Source of the DNA: FEB-25 sp963822175
Lineage (GTDB): Bacteria > Chloroflexota > Anaerolineae > Anaerolineales > UBA4823
Direction: 5' to 3'
NCBI GenBank assembly: GCA_963822175.1
Contig: CAWGGJ010000013.1
Coordinates: 62,001-126,000 of the forward strand
Length of the DNA: 64,000 bases
This document shows, one piece after another, positions 1-9,004 of this stretch. Numbering within the stretch: position 1 is the first letter of the stretch; every line of letters starts with the position of its first letter. A model generated the notes under the pieces. The model was not told where the DNA came from. It worked only from the letters and a program-made list of their open reading frames with translations, and ran no database searches. Both the position numbers and the translations under genes were made by a program.

Positions 1-180
1 GAAAATGTAGTTAAAATGATGATTACGGATAATGGACGTGGATTTGATGTACTCCAACAGCATCGGGGGCTTGGACTTGCCTCAATGCGAGAACGGACAG
101 AAGTGTTGGGTGGCAGCTTTACAGTGGAAAGTGTCCCGAATCAGGGCACAAAAATCCTTGTAGCTTTAAATATCCCTTAG
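1..180 (+). CDS. Sensor histidine kinase, C-terminal end (partial)
   Basis: The reading frame is open from base 1 to the TAG at 178-180, so only the last 59 residues are present. They form the end of a GHKL/HATPase domain: the DNGRGFD motif (G1 box) is followed by GLGLASMRERTEVLGG (G2 region) and a glycine-containing NQGT turn. This spacing is typical of NarX/DesK-type (HisKA_3) kinases, which pair with LuxR-type regulators. The response regulator gene begins 12 bases downstream, so the two form a two-component operon. Sensor and membrane regions lie outside the window, so the signal cannot be inferred. Confidence 0.85.
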   Translation, partial: ENVVKMMITDNGRGFDVLQQHRGLGLASMRERTEVLGGSFTVESVPNQGTKILVALNIP

Positions 181-192
181 AAAGGTGTCGTC

Positions 193-855
193 ATGGCAGA
201 ACCAACGGAAGCAATTTCAGTGATGATCGTTGACGACCATGAAATGGTCCGACAAGGTGCCTCCAGTTATCTGGAAGCGCAACCTGATATCTCAGTAGTA
301 GCTCAAGCTGGATCAGGAGAAGAAGCTGTTAAGCTAGCACAAGAATTCGTCCCCAACGTGGTGCTGATGGATCTTGTAATGCCAGGAATGGATGGCGTTG
401 AGGCTACCCGGAAGGTAAAGAATGTGAGTCCACGCACACAAATCATCATCCTGACCTCTTTCCATCAGGACGAATATATCTTTCCCGCCCTTCAGGCGGG
501 AGCAATCTCATATCTACTCAAAGATGTGAAAGCTTCCGAGCTTGTCGAAGCAATTCGTCGTGCTGCCCGGGGAGAAGCCACTCTCCACCCAAAGATCGCA
601 GCACGGGTGATCAAGACATTCCGCAGCCTGGAACCAGAAGAAACTACTCCCTTCATAACATTGACCGAGCGCGAAATGGAAGTGCTTAAACTAATCGCCA
701 AAGGTAACTCAAATGAAAGAATTGCCGAACAGCTGGTTATCAGCATGGGTACAGTCAAGGGTCATGTCAGTAATATTTTAAGCAAGTTGCACCTGGTTGA
801 TCGAACCCAGGCAGCTGCCTACGCATGGCAAGAAGGAATTGTTCGACGCGAGTAA
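193..855 (+). CDS. NarL/FixJ-family response regulator
   Basis: This 220-residue protein is a two-domain transcriptional response regulator. The receiver domain (about residues 8-125) has the acidic pair D14/D15, phospho-acceptor D60 in the LMDLVMPGMDG loop, T88 and K110. The output domain (about 155-215) is a LuxR-type helix-turn-helix that begins LTEREMEVLKLIAKG and contains the recognition segment GTVKGHVSNILSKL. Spacing to the upstream kinase is 12 bases, which indicates co-transcription. A long hairpin follows at 881. Targets cannot be read from the sequence; the secreted repeat protein 370 bases downstream is a possible one, by proximity only. Confidence 0.95.
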   Translation: MAEPTEAISVMIVDDHEMVRQGASSYLEAQPDISVVAQAGSGEEAVKLAQEFVPNVVLMDLVMPGMDGVEATRKVKNVSPRTQIIILTSFHQDEYIFPALQAGAISYLLKDVKASELVEAIRRAARGEATLHPKIAARVIKTFRSLEPEETTPFITLTEREMEVLKLIAKGNSNERIAEQLVISMGTVKGHVSNILSKLHLVDRTQAAAYAWQEGIVRRE

Positions 856-880
856 AGTTAAATATAATTAGCACTACCTT

Positions 881-930
881 TATGGGGTTGTCCGCCATAC
901 TTTTGAAGCCGACAACCCCATATTTATTTA
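881..930 (+). terminator. Probable terminator of the two-component operon
   Basis: A perfect 12-bp inverted repeat (881-892 with 911-922, core GGGGTTGTC/GACAACCCC) has an 18-nt loop and is followed by TTTATTTA. The loop is longer than usual and the U tract is broken by A, so strength is uncertain. Confidence 0.55.
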
Positions 931-1225
931 ATCCTGAAACATATCTGTAAGGGGGAAGTTAGTGTTGCTTTGGAGGGTGATAGGTTGCTCCAAAGAACTA
1001 TATGTAAACACTTCCACAGTAAACCAAGAACACCCACACAGGCTCGTGTGCTCAACAGTGTTTTTCGCTATGATAAGAACAGAAAATTCAACCAACCCAA
1101 ACACAATAATTGATAGATAAGAGGAAATAGGAGACGAAAAAATGAATACCAGGCAGATCTATAAAGATATCTCGAACAAGGTCAACCCAAGTGAATTTAT
1201 AAAATCAAAAAGAAAGGAGGTTAGC

Positions 1226-1561
1226 ATGTCTACTAAAAGTGCGTTGAGGATCGTATTATCGGCCAGTGTGTTAGTGGCGATCTTACTTGCTGTACAGGTG
1301 ATAGTCAGTAAATCTGAAGCAAATTCAGCATCGCAGATCCATCCTGCAAACTACTATGTTGGCTCTGATTGGATTGAACGGCACCCCTCAGTCATCGACC
1401 CTGCAAATTACTATGCTGGTTCTGATTGGATTGAACGCCACCCAACAATAATCCGCCCGTCAAATTACTATGATCTTTCCGACTATTATGAACGGCATCC
1501 TCGGGATCCCTATGCTGGTTCAGATTATATTGAGCGCCATCCCATTCAGCCTGATAAGTAA
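1226..1561 (+). CDS. Small secreted protein with SDxxERHP tandem repeats
   Basis: I recognise no named family. The ATG at 1226 has a strong ribosome-binding site (AAAGGAGG at 1213-1220, spacing 5) and gives an N-terminus typical of a signal peptide: a short basic start followed by a hydrophobic stretch ending near SKSEANS. An in-frame ATG at 1142 with its own weaker GGAGA would add 28 polar residues before the signal, so I prefer 1226 (111 aa). The mature part is almost wholly four copies of an aromatic/charged unit, NYYxGSDWIERHP and variants. Similar short secreted SDYxxRHP proteins occur in Chloroflexota as far as I recall. Role unknown; a cell-surface or matrix peptide is conceivable. A strong terminator follows at 1588. 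Confidence 0.7.
   Translation: MSTKSALRIVLSASVLVAILLAVQVIVSKSEANSASQIHPANYYVGSDWIERHPSVIDPANYYAGSDWIERHPTIIRPSNYYDLSDYYERHPRDPYAGSDYIERHPIQPDK
1349..1543 (+). repeat. Four tandem coding repeats (SDxxERHP unit)
   Basis: Four successive units encode NYYVGSDWIERHP, NYYAGSDWIERHP, NYYDLSDYYERHP and YAGSDYIERHP, separated by short linkers rich in Pro and Ile. Units 1 and 2 are closest at DNA level. Units 3 and 4 have diverged, and the fourth lacks the leading Asn-Tyr. Confidence 0.85.
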
Positions 1562-1587
1562 GCCATTAGCCATGGTCATACCCACCC

Positions 1588-1620
1588 CACCTGCAGATGA
1601 TGCATCTGCAGGTGTTTTTT
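1588..1620 (+). terminator. Rho-independent terminator
   Basis: A perfect 12-bp stem (CACCTGCAGATG 1588-1599 with CATCTGCAGGTG 1603-1614) has a 3-nt loop and is followed by six T. It closes the repeat-protein gene. Confidence 0.9.
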
Positions 1621-1777
1621 ATTCCACGTACATCTGGCTGGGTAGTTTACTTTTTAAGTATATAAATCCTGGCGTACGAAAATAGTATGTGGAGTATACA
1701 TAGAAGAGGGGAGGGCAATGAGCCACCTCATTGTGATATGCACAACTTCCTTACACAATTATGATAGGTCGGCAAGC

Positions 1778-2572
1778 TTAAAATTCCTCCCGATTGAAAC
1801 GCCATAAACCGATGAAAATAAAAAGGATGCTCTCAATCACAATGGCCGCCAGAGTAATCAGTTGACTGGTTTGCACAGGGATATTCATCATGAGTGAAAG
1901 CGCAAGTGATGGAGTGTTTCCTAGGGGAACGACCAGGCTCCAAGGCAACACATAGCCTAAAGCAGGGATAAAACCAATCAGGTTCTGCTGCATGAACAAT
2001 ATTCCCAGGGGAATTCCGATGACTGGACCACGACTGTCAAAAAAAGTACCCAACATCAGCGTTAGAGCAAGAAAGAAAAAGTGGCTGATGAAAATCACTC
2101 CCATAGACTCAAGGAACCCCAACGGGTTCAGGGAGGATTTGGTTGAGATTGTGATAATCGCATAGGCTAAAAGGCAGGGTACCACGATCATAGTTATAAT
2201 TATTCCGGCACTGTTGGCAATGATTTTTGATACCACAAATGCCGGGCGTGTCAGTGGCTTGGAAAGCACCCAGGCAGCTGTGCCCTCCTTTTTTTCACCC
2301 ACCAGGGCATCCTGCATGATGATAACCACCCCTACTGCAGGGAAGAGACCAGCAAATACTGCGAATAATAATAATAATTCCTCGGCAGGGGGAGTTTCAG
2401 AGCTGAATGCAATTGCAGCCAATATAAAACCAATAAGGCTTCCCCATATCAGGCATTGGACCCACCACATTTTTGTTTTAAACCAGCGGCCGAGGCCACT
2501 GCGCAACATGGTACCCAAGCCGCGGTTCCAGCCGCGCTCACTCACCAATTCAAAAGCTTCATTTCCCGACAT
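1778..2572 (-). CDS. ABC-2 type transporter permease
   Basis: This 264-residue membrane protein is the permease half of an ABC-2 export system. After a short cytosolic N-terminus it shows about six hydrophobic segments. The central KKEGTAAWVLSKPLTRPAFVVSK region is the conserved cytosolic stretch of NatB/ABC2_membrane permeases. Its start overlaps the end of the ATPase gene by 14 bases (2559-2572), so the two are translationally coupled on the minus strand. Substrate is unknown; relatives export sodium, antibiotics or peptides, or handle membrane components. Confidence 0.88.
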   Translation of the reverse strand: MSGNEAFELVSERGWNRGLGTMLRSGLGRWFKTKMWWVQCLIWGSLIGFILAAIAFSSETPPAEELLLLFAVFAGLFPAVGVVIIMQDALVGEKKEGTAAWVLSKPLTRPAFVVSKIIANSAGIIITMIVVPCLLAYAIITISTKSSLNPLGFLESMGVIFISHFFFLALTLMLGTFFDSRGPVIGIPLGILFMQQNLIGFIPALGYVLPWSLVVPLGNTPSLALSLMMNIPVQTSQLITLAAIVIESILFIFIGLWRFNREEF

Positions 2573-3524
2573 CCTTACCTCCTTCGATCACCTGCATGAA
2601 CACATCTTCAAGCTCATATTGTTTCCGGCGGAATTCATTCACCACCACGGGTTGGTTCACCAACAGCTTGAGCAGCTGGATCTCGGCTGCTTCAGGATCA
2701 GTTACACTGACCTGCCAGATGCTTTCTTCATTATGCTGACTGGATTTAATACCACTGATCCACGGTAATCCTTGGATAAGCTCGAGAGTTAATTCAACCT
2801 CCCCTTTTAGATGTATGATATAGATTACCCCCTCGCTACCCGCAAGAAGCTCTTCAATCGGTCCCTGAGCAACCAGCTTACCTTTATTCAGGATGACCAC
2901 GGTATCACTGACACGCTGAACATCATCCAGGATATGGGTTGAATAGAAAATTGTGGCGTATTTACGCAGCCTGGACATCACCTCCAACACATCCCTCCTG
3001 CCGAGAGGATCCAAACTGGCTGCTGGTTCATCGAGAATAAGTAGGTCGGGATAGTTCACCTGAGCCTGGGCAATCCCCAGCCTCTGTCTTTCGCCACCTG
3101 AAAATGTCTTGATCGGGCGGTCTGCCTTATCAGCTAGGTCAACCAGGTCGAGCATCTCGTCCACCCGCTCATCAATAGCTTTCTTGGGTCCTTTAAAGAA
3201 GAATTCGGCGGTGAAATGGAGCGTTTGCCGGGCAGTCATATATTCATAGAAACGAGGTTCCTGGGGAAGGTAACCAATTCGGGCGCGAATGTCCACACTT
3301 TGTTTGACGCTATCCATTTGGAAAATCGTGGCTGTACCAGCAGTGGGATGGGTCAATCCGAGCATTAATTTAATCGTAGTCGTCTTACCCGCCCCGTTAG
3401 GTCCCAGGAAGCCAAAGATAGAGTTCTGATGCACTTTTATATCAAGAGAGTCGAGTGCATACACCTGCTTGTACTTTTTGCTTAGGCTATGTGTCTCGAT
3501 GACATACGTACTGGTTAAGCTCAT
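2559..3524 (-). CDS. ABC transporter ATP-binding protein
   Basis: This 321-residue ATPase energises the adjacent ABC-2 permease. It has Walker A GPNGAGKTT (residues 41-49), signature FSGGERQRLGIA and Walker B LLILDEPAASLDP, with a C-terminal accessory region of about 90 residues as in CcmA/NatA-type exporter ATPases. The start has a good ribosome-binding site (GGAGG just upstream on the minus strand). No regulator is adjacent. Confidence 0.93.
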   Translation of the reverse strand: MSLTSTYVIETHSLSKKYKQVYALDSLDIKVHQNSIFGFLGPNGAGKTTTIKLMLGLTHPTAGTATIFQMDSVKQSVDIRARIGYLPQEPRFYEYMTARQTLHFTAEFFFKGPKKAIDERVDEMLDLVDLADKADRPIKTFSGGERQRLGIAQAQVNYPDLLILDEPAASLDPLGRRDVLEVMSRLRKYATIFYSTHILDDVQRVSDTVVILNKGKLVAQGPIEELLAGSEGVIYIIHLKGEVELTLELIQGLPWISGIKSSQHNEESIWQVSVTDPEAAEIQLLKLLVNQPVVVNEFRRKQYELEDVFMQVIEGGKDVGK

Positions 3525-4053
3525 CTAACTCCTCCTTCATTACCTTACTGTTTTTACAATTTAGGTGGTCAGGATAGTTCAGTAAAAAACTTGTATGAAT
3601 AAAGGAAATTTACCCGATCGTTTATTAGAAAAACGATAAAAGATATTGGGAAAATTATATATCAGAATTATCAAAGCCAAAGTATCGGAACTGGGTCGGT
3701 ATAACCATGCTTCTCCACGGTAGACAGCTCTGCATTTGATGGCTGAGAACAGTTGGTTTTATCGGTGAAGGTTTAGAAGATTCCATAGATCTAGTATAAA
3801 CAGTGCGAGTCAATAAATACCTTGTGGACAAAGTAAGTCTATAATATAATATTTATAGGAAATATCCAATATATATCAACACATCTCCTATCATTTTTTA
3901 CTCACGCCAAATCTCTCATTTTTCAAAGCCAGATATGGGAATCATTACTCCGAAATACTATATACATGAAGGTTAAATAAATTAACACGATGAGCGCCCG
4001 GCATATTCGCCCTGTTGTTAAAAATTTCAACCAAAATTGAAAGGAGTTTTCTC
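3525..4053. other. Intergenic region, no gene seen
   Basis: This AT-rich stretch of about 530 bases lies between divergent genes. It holds a small inverted repeat (ATCGTTT 3617-3623 with AAACGAT 3631-3637) and several TATA-like runs near 3840-3870 that could serve promoters for either side. I see no ORF with a credible start or composition. Confidence 0.6.
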
Positions 4054-4494
4054 ATGAAGCGTTCCTTATCCCTTTCCACTTTACATGTTGCTTTTGAAGT
4101 TCTACTTGTCATTGTGCTTTTAATGGTGGCATTTCCAAATACCGTAACAACCCAGGCAACTACCTTAAAGGAACCAGAAGAACCGACCGCTTTTTATTGG
4201 TATGTGTGTAATGCACCTAACCACATTGGGCTTTTTACCAATCGGTTGCATATTTTTTGTAAATCCACCTCACCTGTGGCAGGAGCTCCAAGCCTAGATC
4301 CAGCAATTTTATGGTTCGCCTTTCCGACATCACCAGATTCAGCTGGTGCATCTCGCTTTATGAGTTTACTACAAACGAGTGTGATCACTTCTAAACCCAT
4401 TTGGCTGAACCTTGACCCAAATGACACATCTGGAAGCGCTTTTGGTTGTGGCGGAGCAAACTGCAGGCGAATATATGGGATGGAGATGCGATGA
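4054..4494 (+). CDS. Secreted hypothetical protein, first of a coupled pair
   Basis: I do not recognise this 146-residue protein. The ATG at 4054 has AAGGAG at 4041-4046 and begins a clear signal peptide (MKRSLSLS, then a hydrophobic run ending near TTQATT). The upstream TTG at 4015 would only add residues before the signal. The mature domain has cysteines in VCNAPN, HIFCKS, FGCGG and NCRR, suggesting two disulphides in an extracytoplasmic fold. The stop overlaps the next start as ATGA, so the two products are likely made in a fixed ratio and may act together. Function unknown. Confidence 0.65.
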   Translation: MKRSLSLSTLHVAFEVLLVIVLLMVAFPNTVTTQATTLKEPEEPTAFYWYVCNAPNHIGLFTNRLHIFCKSTSPVAGAPSLDPAILWFAFPTSPDSAGASRFMSLLQTSVITSKPIWLNLDPNDTSGSAFGCGGANCRRIYGMEMR

Positions 4495-4814
4495 TTGAAA
4501 AAGGCATTCGATTCCATCGTTTCAGACTGCTCCTGGATTGCTTATTAGTGATCGCAGTATTATTGGCTATTGTTGCCAATTATCAGCCGGATCAAGCAAT
4601 CGCTGCATCCCAAGTCCAACTGCAAGCAGTAATTACCGGGATCGCACCAGAATATCGACAAGAATATCAAGCTCCAATAACTTCTATCGAGACTGAAGTG
4701 ATCCGTAATTCGGTTACCCTGGATATCAACACGCTTGCAGCCATGATTGCGGCAGAAAATGCTGCTCTGACTTTACCGCAATACATGACGGATTTACCAA
4801 TCATCACGCGCTGA
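4491..4814 (+). CDS. Small secreted or membrane-anchored hypothetical protein
   Basis: This 107-residue protein is unrecognised. Its ATG overlaps the previous stop (ATGA at 4491-4494) and has GGAG at 4482-4485, spacing 5, inside the upstream gene. The N-terminus is a signal peptide or anchor (basic start, then LLLDCLLVIAVLLAIVA). The rest is polar and probably helical, with no cysteine after the signal region. Coupling with the Cys-containing partner upstream suggests a joint extracytoplasmic role, which is inference. Confidence 0.6.
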   Translation: MIEKGIRFHRFRLLLDCLLVIAVLLAIVANYQPDQAIAASQVQLQAVITGIAPEYRQEYQAPITSIETEVIRNSVTLDINTLAAMIAAENAALTLPQYMTDLPIITR

Positions 4815-5263
4815 TTGATAGAACCGGTATCAGTAGTATATTTTATTACCCGTAAATGAGGACTTTATATGCCTGATGTTATTGGGTAATCTTTATTGCG
4901 TCTTCAGATATCACTCAACCGGTTCCTTCAATACTGAAAAAATAGGTTCACCAGTGACACCCCGCACCAGGTATTAGTTGGACTGCAAGGATAGTTGCAC
5001 TTCCTTGGGTTGAAAAGTAAAGCGGATTAATAATTATGCTAGAAGTCTGGAATTTGTAGAATCGTTGGAATGATGCTATGAGCACGGATCACAGAGGCTG
5101 ACTTGTTTGGGATCAGGGATGGAGATTGTTTGCTTTGTTACACACTGATATAGGACTGACAATAGCGAATAATGAACACTGGTAAATTAGGCAGGGTTGT
5201 ATAGAAATATTTATGACCTTTCTTATCGAGAAGTAAGGGGATGGTGAACCCGGGTGCAAGCGA
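4815..5263. other. Intergenic region, no gene seen
   Basis: About 450 bases between convergent genes. A weak inverted repeat (ATTACCC 4845-4851 with GGGTAAT 4884-4890, followed by CTTTATTG) may help terminate the plus-strand pair. No convincing ORF was found. Confidence 0.5.
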
Positions 5264-5626
5264 TCAGCAGGTAATATGGAACAGGCCAATTATCTGCCCC
5301 TTGGCTTTATTCCAGTATTTAATAGCCTCCGGCGTGGGAAACAGTTCGACCTGGCAATGCTTTTGGTTAAAGAACTCAGCTGCCTCATCTGAGAGGGTAA
5401 CCAAGCCCGATTGCCCTGAGCCTATAATGATGGCATCAGTGCCCTCTTCATAAACATACTCCGCTTCTGCCAGTGAGATGGTGTGTGAGGTACCAAATAC
5501 CTCTTTTGATAGCTTTTTCTTGCGTTTCTCAACCCTTTTATCCAGGCGGATGATGATATCGTGATCGTACTTCTCACCGTTGACGGTGATCGAGCCAAAT
5601 TTGGTTTTGTCAATTTTAGGTATCAT
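5264..5626 (-). CDS. Mth938-like domain protein
   Basis: This 120-residue protein belongs to the Mth938/NDUFAF3-like fold family, a small alpha/beta domain of unknown bacterial function. Diagnostic stretches are FGSITVNGEKYDHDIII near the N-terminus, TDAIIIGSGQSGLVTLSDEA in the middle and LFPTPEAIKYWNKAKG near the C-terminus. The start at 5626 (MIPKID) has a GAGGGAG ribosome-binding site just upstream; an upstream in-frame start at 5701 would add a hydrophobic extension unlike the family. It is a single-gene unit on the minus strand. Confidence 0.85.
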   Translation of the reverse strand: MIPKIDKTKFGSITVNGEKYDHDIIIRLDKRVEKRKKKLSKEVFGTSHTISLAEAEYVYEEGTDAIIIGSGQSGLVTLSDEAAEFFNQKHCQVELFPTPEAIKYWNKAKGQIIGLFHITC

Positions 5627-5814
5627 GACTCCCTCAATGAACCACAGTAGACCCAAAATTACGTTCTTTATAAGCATACAGGAAAATAACCTGGAAATCA
5701 AGCTCGTTCGCTATTCACTTGCAATGGAAATTTTCTCCGTTGCTTATGATATACTTTTATGGCAGAATTCTGCAAGCCCGACATAAATAGTGTATCCATA
5801 AGAGGAGAGATCAA

Positions 5815-7205
5815 ATGAGGAAATTTTGGACTTTCATTTCATTGGTTGTGCTGGCGGCCATGGTTTTAGCAGCATGTGGACCAGCTGCCACACCAACCAC
5901 TGCACCAGAAGTGCCACCAACCACGGTACCGAAGTGCCGCCAACCACAGTACCCGAAGTACCACCAACCACTGCCCCTGAACCGGTTACGCTGGTGGTTT
6001 GGGATCAATTCTATCGGGATGTTGAGACCAAGGTGATGGACACCTTGAACAGCGAGTTCGAGGCTGCCCACCCCGGCGTCAAGATCGAACGGGTTGTCAA
6101 GACAATGGATGACCTGAAGGCAACCCTAAAGCTGGCCCTCAGTGAAGCAGATGGTCCGGATGTTGCCCAGGTGAACCAGGGACGCCCCGACATGGGAGCC
6201 TTTGTTGAAGCCGGCCTGCTGCTGCCCCTGAATGATTATGCCGCGCAATACAACTGGGGTGAACGTTTCTCGTCATCAGTGAATAATCGCAACAGCTTCT
6301 CAGAAGATGGGAAAACATTTGGAAGCGGCAACCTGTATGGGGTAAGCCCTACCGCTGAAGTGGTGGGTGTTTATTACAATAAGACCATGTTTGAGCAAAT
6401 ATGGATGGGATATCCCCACCACCTTCGATGAATTCACCCAGCTGCTCGCAGATATTAAAGCTGCAGGCGAAACACCCATCGCTTTTGGGCTGTTGGATGG
6501 TTGGCCCGGGATTCACGAATTCAGCGCTGTAGCCGACACACTGGTTACCCCTGAATATCTGGACAACTTCGTTTATGGGGTCAACAACGCCAGCTTTGAC
6601 ATCCCAGAAAACCAGGAAGCTGCACAGATCATGCAGGAGTGGGTGGATGCTGGTTATTTCACCGATGGATTCATGGGCATTGGTTATGATGACGTGAACA
6701 AGCTCTTTAAATCTGGCCAGGGAGCCATGACCATCACCGGTTCATGGCTGGCACCAGAGCTTCTGACGGACACTGACCAGGAATTCGGTTTCTTCCTGAT
6801 GCCGCAAAAGACTGCGGATGCTAAGCAAGTTGCTGTCGGTGGCGTCGGCATTCCTTTTGCCATTCGTAATAGCACTGCCAATCCCGACCTGGCAGCCGAA
6901 TACCTGGATTGGATGATCAGCCCACGGGCTGCTCAATTATGGGTGGAAACCAGCTATGTTCCTGCTATGCCTCTACCCGGCTGATTTCACACTGGAAGAA
7001 GGCTCTCTCTTTACTGACACTGTGCAAGGCTTGGGAGCGCATCAACAAGGACAATGGTGTAGGCCATTATATTGACTGGGCAACACCGACGTTCTACGAT
7101 ACGATCGTTTCTCAGCTCCAGAAATTGTTTGCCAAGGAGATCGACCCGGCAACATTCACTGCTGAAGTAGAAAAAGACTACAGCGCATTCCTGGCAGGTC
7201 AGTAG
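5815..7205 (+). pseudogene. Sugar ABC transporter substrate-binding lipoprotein, frameshifted
   Basis: In the intact state this would be the extracellular solute-binding lipoprotein (family 1, MalE/UgpB-like) of the sugar importer encoded next. The lipobox VLAAC has its Cys at residue 21, followed by a low-complexity EVPPTTVP linker. The family core reads VVWDQFY, EFEAAHPGVKIERV, YGWDIPTTFDEF, GIPFAIRNSTANPDLAAEYLDW. The reading frame shifts four times: near 5926 (one C short in the second linker repeat), near 6397 (one A extra in CAAAT), near 6975 and near 7024. Every segment is well conserved, so either loss is very recent or the sequence has indel errors. A one-copy binding protein beside intact permeases favours error. 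Confidence 0.85.
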
Positions 7206-7216
7206 TAAACCCCAAA

Positions 7217-7262
7217 ATCATGCCATCAGAAGAAAAATTTCTGATGGCATGATATTTATATA
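7217..7262 (+). terminator. Hairpin between binding protein and permease genes
   Basis: A perfect 13-bp stem (ATCATGCCATCAG 7217-7229 with CTGATGGCATGAT 7241-7253) is followed by ATTTATATATTTATA. In sugar ABC operons such a hairpin often attenuates transcription or stabilises the upstream message, so more binding protein than permease is made. Confidence 0.75.
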
Positions 7263-7319
7263 TTTATAAATCGCCGAACTCCATGGCCGGGGGAATCGAA
7301 GTATCTGGGCTGGCTCTAC

Positions 7320-8159
7320 TTGTTGCCTGGATTGATCATCTATGTTTTGTTCATACTTTATCCAATCGTCGAGACATTTCGGCTTAGTTTTTACAAGTGG
7401 GATGGTTTCAGCACCAACCGCCTGTTCATTGGAATACAGAATTACATAGAGATCTTCCAGCGCGGGCAATTCTTGTCTGCCCTGGTCCACAACCTGATCT
7501 TTATCATTTTCTACTGCTTTATCCCCATCCTGGTCGGGTTGGTTTTGGCAAGCTTGTTAGGGCGGAGAATATTACCCGGGATGGCATTCTTCAGGGCGGG
7601 TTTATTTTTACCCCAGGTGTTGTCTATGGTGGTGGTAGGCGTTGTATGGCGCTGGATCTTTAATCCCGCTTTTGGACCGTTAAATATATTGCTGAAAACC
7701 ATCGGATTGGGTGCCTGGGCATTGCCCTGGCTCGGAGATTCAACCTGGGCATTACCAGCGATAGGATTAATTGGAAGCTGGGTGCAGTACGGTTTCTGTA
7801 TGGTGCTCTTTCTGGCAGGGATGCAGCGTATACCTGCAGAATATTATGAGGCAGCTGAGCTGGACGGGGCAAATGAGGTCCAGCAATTACTGTACGTTAC
7901 CCTACCCGGCCTTCGGCCTGAGATGGGAGTAGCCCTGATCACCACCATCATTGCAGCATTAAGGGTCTTTGATCTCGTTTTTGTTACCACTCGAGGTGGA
8001 CCTGGAGATGCTACCCTGGTGGCCTCATTCCTGGTCTACCGGTCTGCCTTTCAGCAGAATCGAATTGGCTACGCTGCAGCAGTTGCCACGATCATGACCT
8101 GTGTTATTCTCTTGATCTCATACATGATCACACGCTTCCAGTCCAAACCTGAGACATAA
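7320..8159 (+). CDS. Sugar ABC transporter permease (MalF/UgpA type)
   Basis: This inner-membrane permease (at least 279 residues, six membrane segments) has the EAA loop EAAELDGANEVQQLLYVTLPGLRP near residues 180-203. The coordinates begin at an internal TTG, because the family N-terminus (KYLGWLYLLPGL) is already in frame from about 7296. The likely true start is the ATG at 7283, which comes into frame if one G is removed from the five-G run at 7289-7293, giving MAGESKYLGWLYLLPG. It pairs with the next permease, whose ATG starts one base after this stop. Confidence 0.9.
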   Translation: MLPGLIIYVLFILYPIVETFRLSFYKWDGFSTNRLFIGIQNYIEIFQRGQFLSALVHNLIFIIFYCFIPILVGLVLASLLGRRILPGMAFFRAGLFLPQVLSMVVVGVVWRWIFNPAFGPLNILLKTIGLGAWALPWLGDSTWALPAIGLIGSWVQYGFCMVLFLAGMQRIPAEYYEAAELDGANEVQQLLYVTLPGLRPEMGVALITTIIAALRVFDLVFVTTRGGPGDATLVASFLVYRSAFQQNRIGYAAAVATIMTCVILLISYMITRFQSKPET

Positions 8160-8160
8160 T

Positions 8161-8994
8161 ATGTTCCCAAAACAGCGACAAATGCGTTTGATCCCCAATT
8201 ATGTGCTGCTTTCGATCTTTTTGCTGATCATTTTGCTTCCAATCGTTGGGATTGTCCTGAGTGCATTTAAAACAGATACGGAGATCATCAAGGGACCCTT
8301 CAGTCTGCCTGCCCATTTTCGTTTTGATAGTTTTGTGGATGCATGGACAACGGGTCACTTTAATATGTATTTCCGCAGCAGTGTGATCGTATCCACGGCT
8401 GTGGTAAGCGTTAGTGTCTTTCTATCCATATTGATCGGTTATGCTTTTGGGCTCTTACGTTTTCCGCTGCAAAAGTTCCTTTATTTTTTGATGTTGATCG
8501 GTTTTATGGTTCCATTCGAAGCGGTGGTCATTCCTCTCTATCATGCGTTGCATCGGTTTGGTTTAACGGATTCCTATTGGGCATTGATCCTGCCGCAGAT
8601 CGCCCAGAGTATCAGCTTTGGTACTTTATGGATGACCAGCTCCTTCCAGAGTGCTCCACAGGAACTGGTTGATGCATCTGCACTGGATGGTTGCTCACGC
8701 TGGCAAAGCCTGTGGCAGGTTCTATTCCCACTGGTCAAACCAGCGGTGTTGACCCTGGTGGTATTATTTTTTATGTGGACGTGGAATGAATTTCTCCTGG
8801 CATTGGTCATGGTCCAGGACGAGACCTTGCGAACTCTGCCGGTAGGCCTGGCATTTTTCCAGGGACGTTATACCTCAAACATACCATTGATGGCGGCCGG
8901 ATCGATCATCGTTGCCGGGCCGATAGTATTGGTGTATGTTCTCTTCCAGCGTTACTTCATCCAGGGTCTCCTTGGAGGGGCGGTGAAGGGATAA
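8161..8994 (+). CDS. Sugar ABC transporter permease (MalG/UgpE type)
   Basis: This 277-residue second permease of the importer has six membrane segments and the EAA loop DASALDGCSRWQSLWQVLFPLVKP at about residues 175-198. It begins one base after the MalF-like gene and ends 10 bases before the hydrolase gene, so the operon is tight. No ATPase gene is present here; as is common in this class, a shared MsmK/MalK-type ATPase is probably encoded elsewhere. Confidence 0.93.
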   Translation: MFPKQRQMRLIPNYVLLSIFLLIILLPIVGIVLSAFKTDTEIIKGPFSLPAHFRFDSFVDAWTTGHFNMYFRSSVIVSTAVVSVSVFLSILIGYAFGLLRFPLQKFLYFLMLIGFMVPFEAVVIPLYHALHRFGLTDSYWALILPQIAQSISFGTLWMTSSFQSAPQELVDASALDGCSRWQSLWQVLFPLVKPAVLTLVVLFFMWTWNEFLLALVMVQDETLRTLPVGLAFFQGRYTSNIPLMAAGSIIVAGPIVLVYVLFQRYFIQGLLGGAVKG

Positions 8995-9004
8995 GGCGGT
9001 AAGT

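Noticed and set aside
2214..2768. 184-codon plus-strand ORF
   Set aside because: It is antisense to the well-supported ABC permease and ATPase genes and has no family features.
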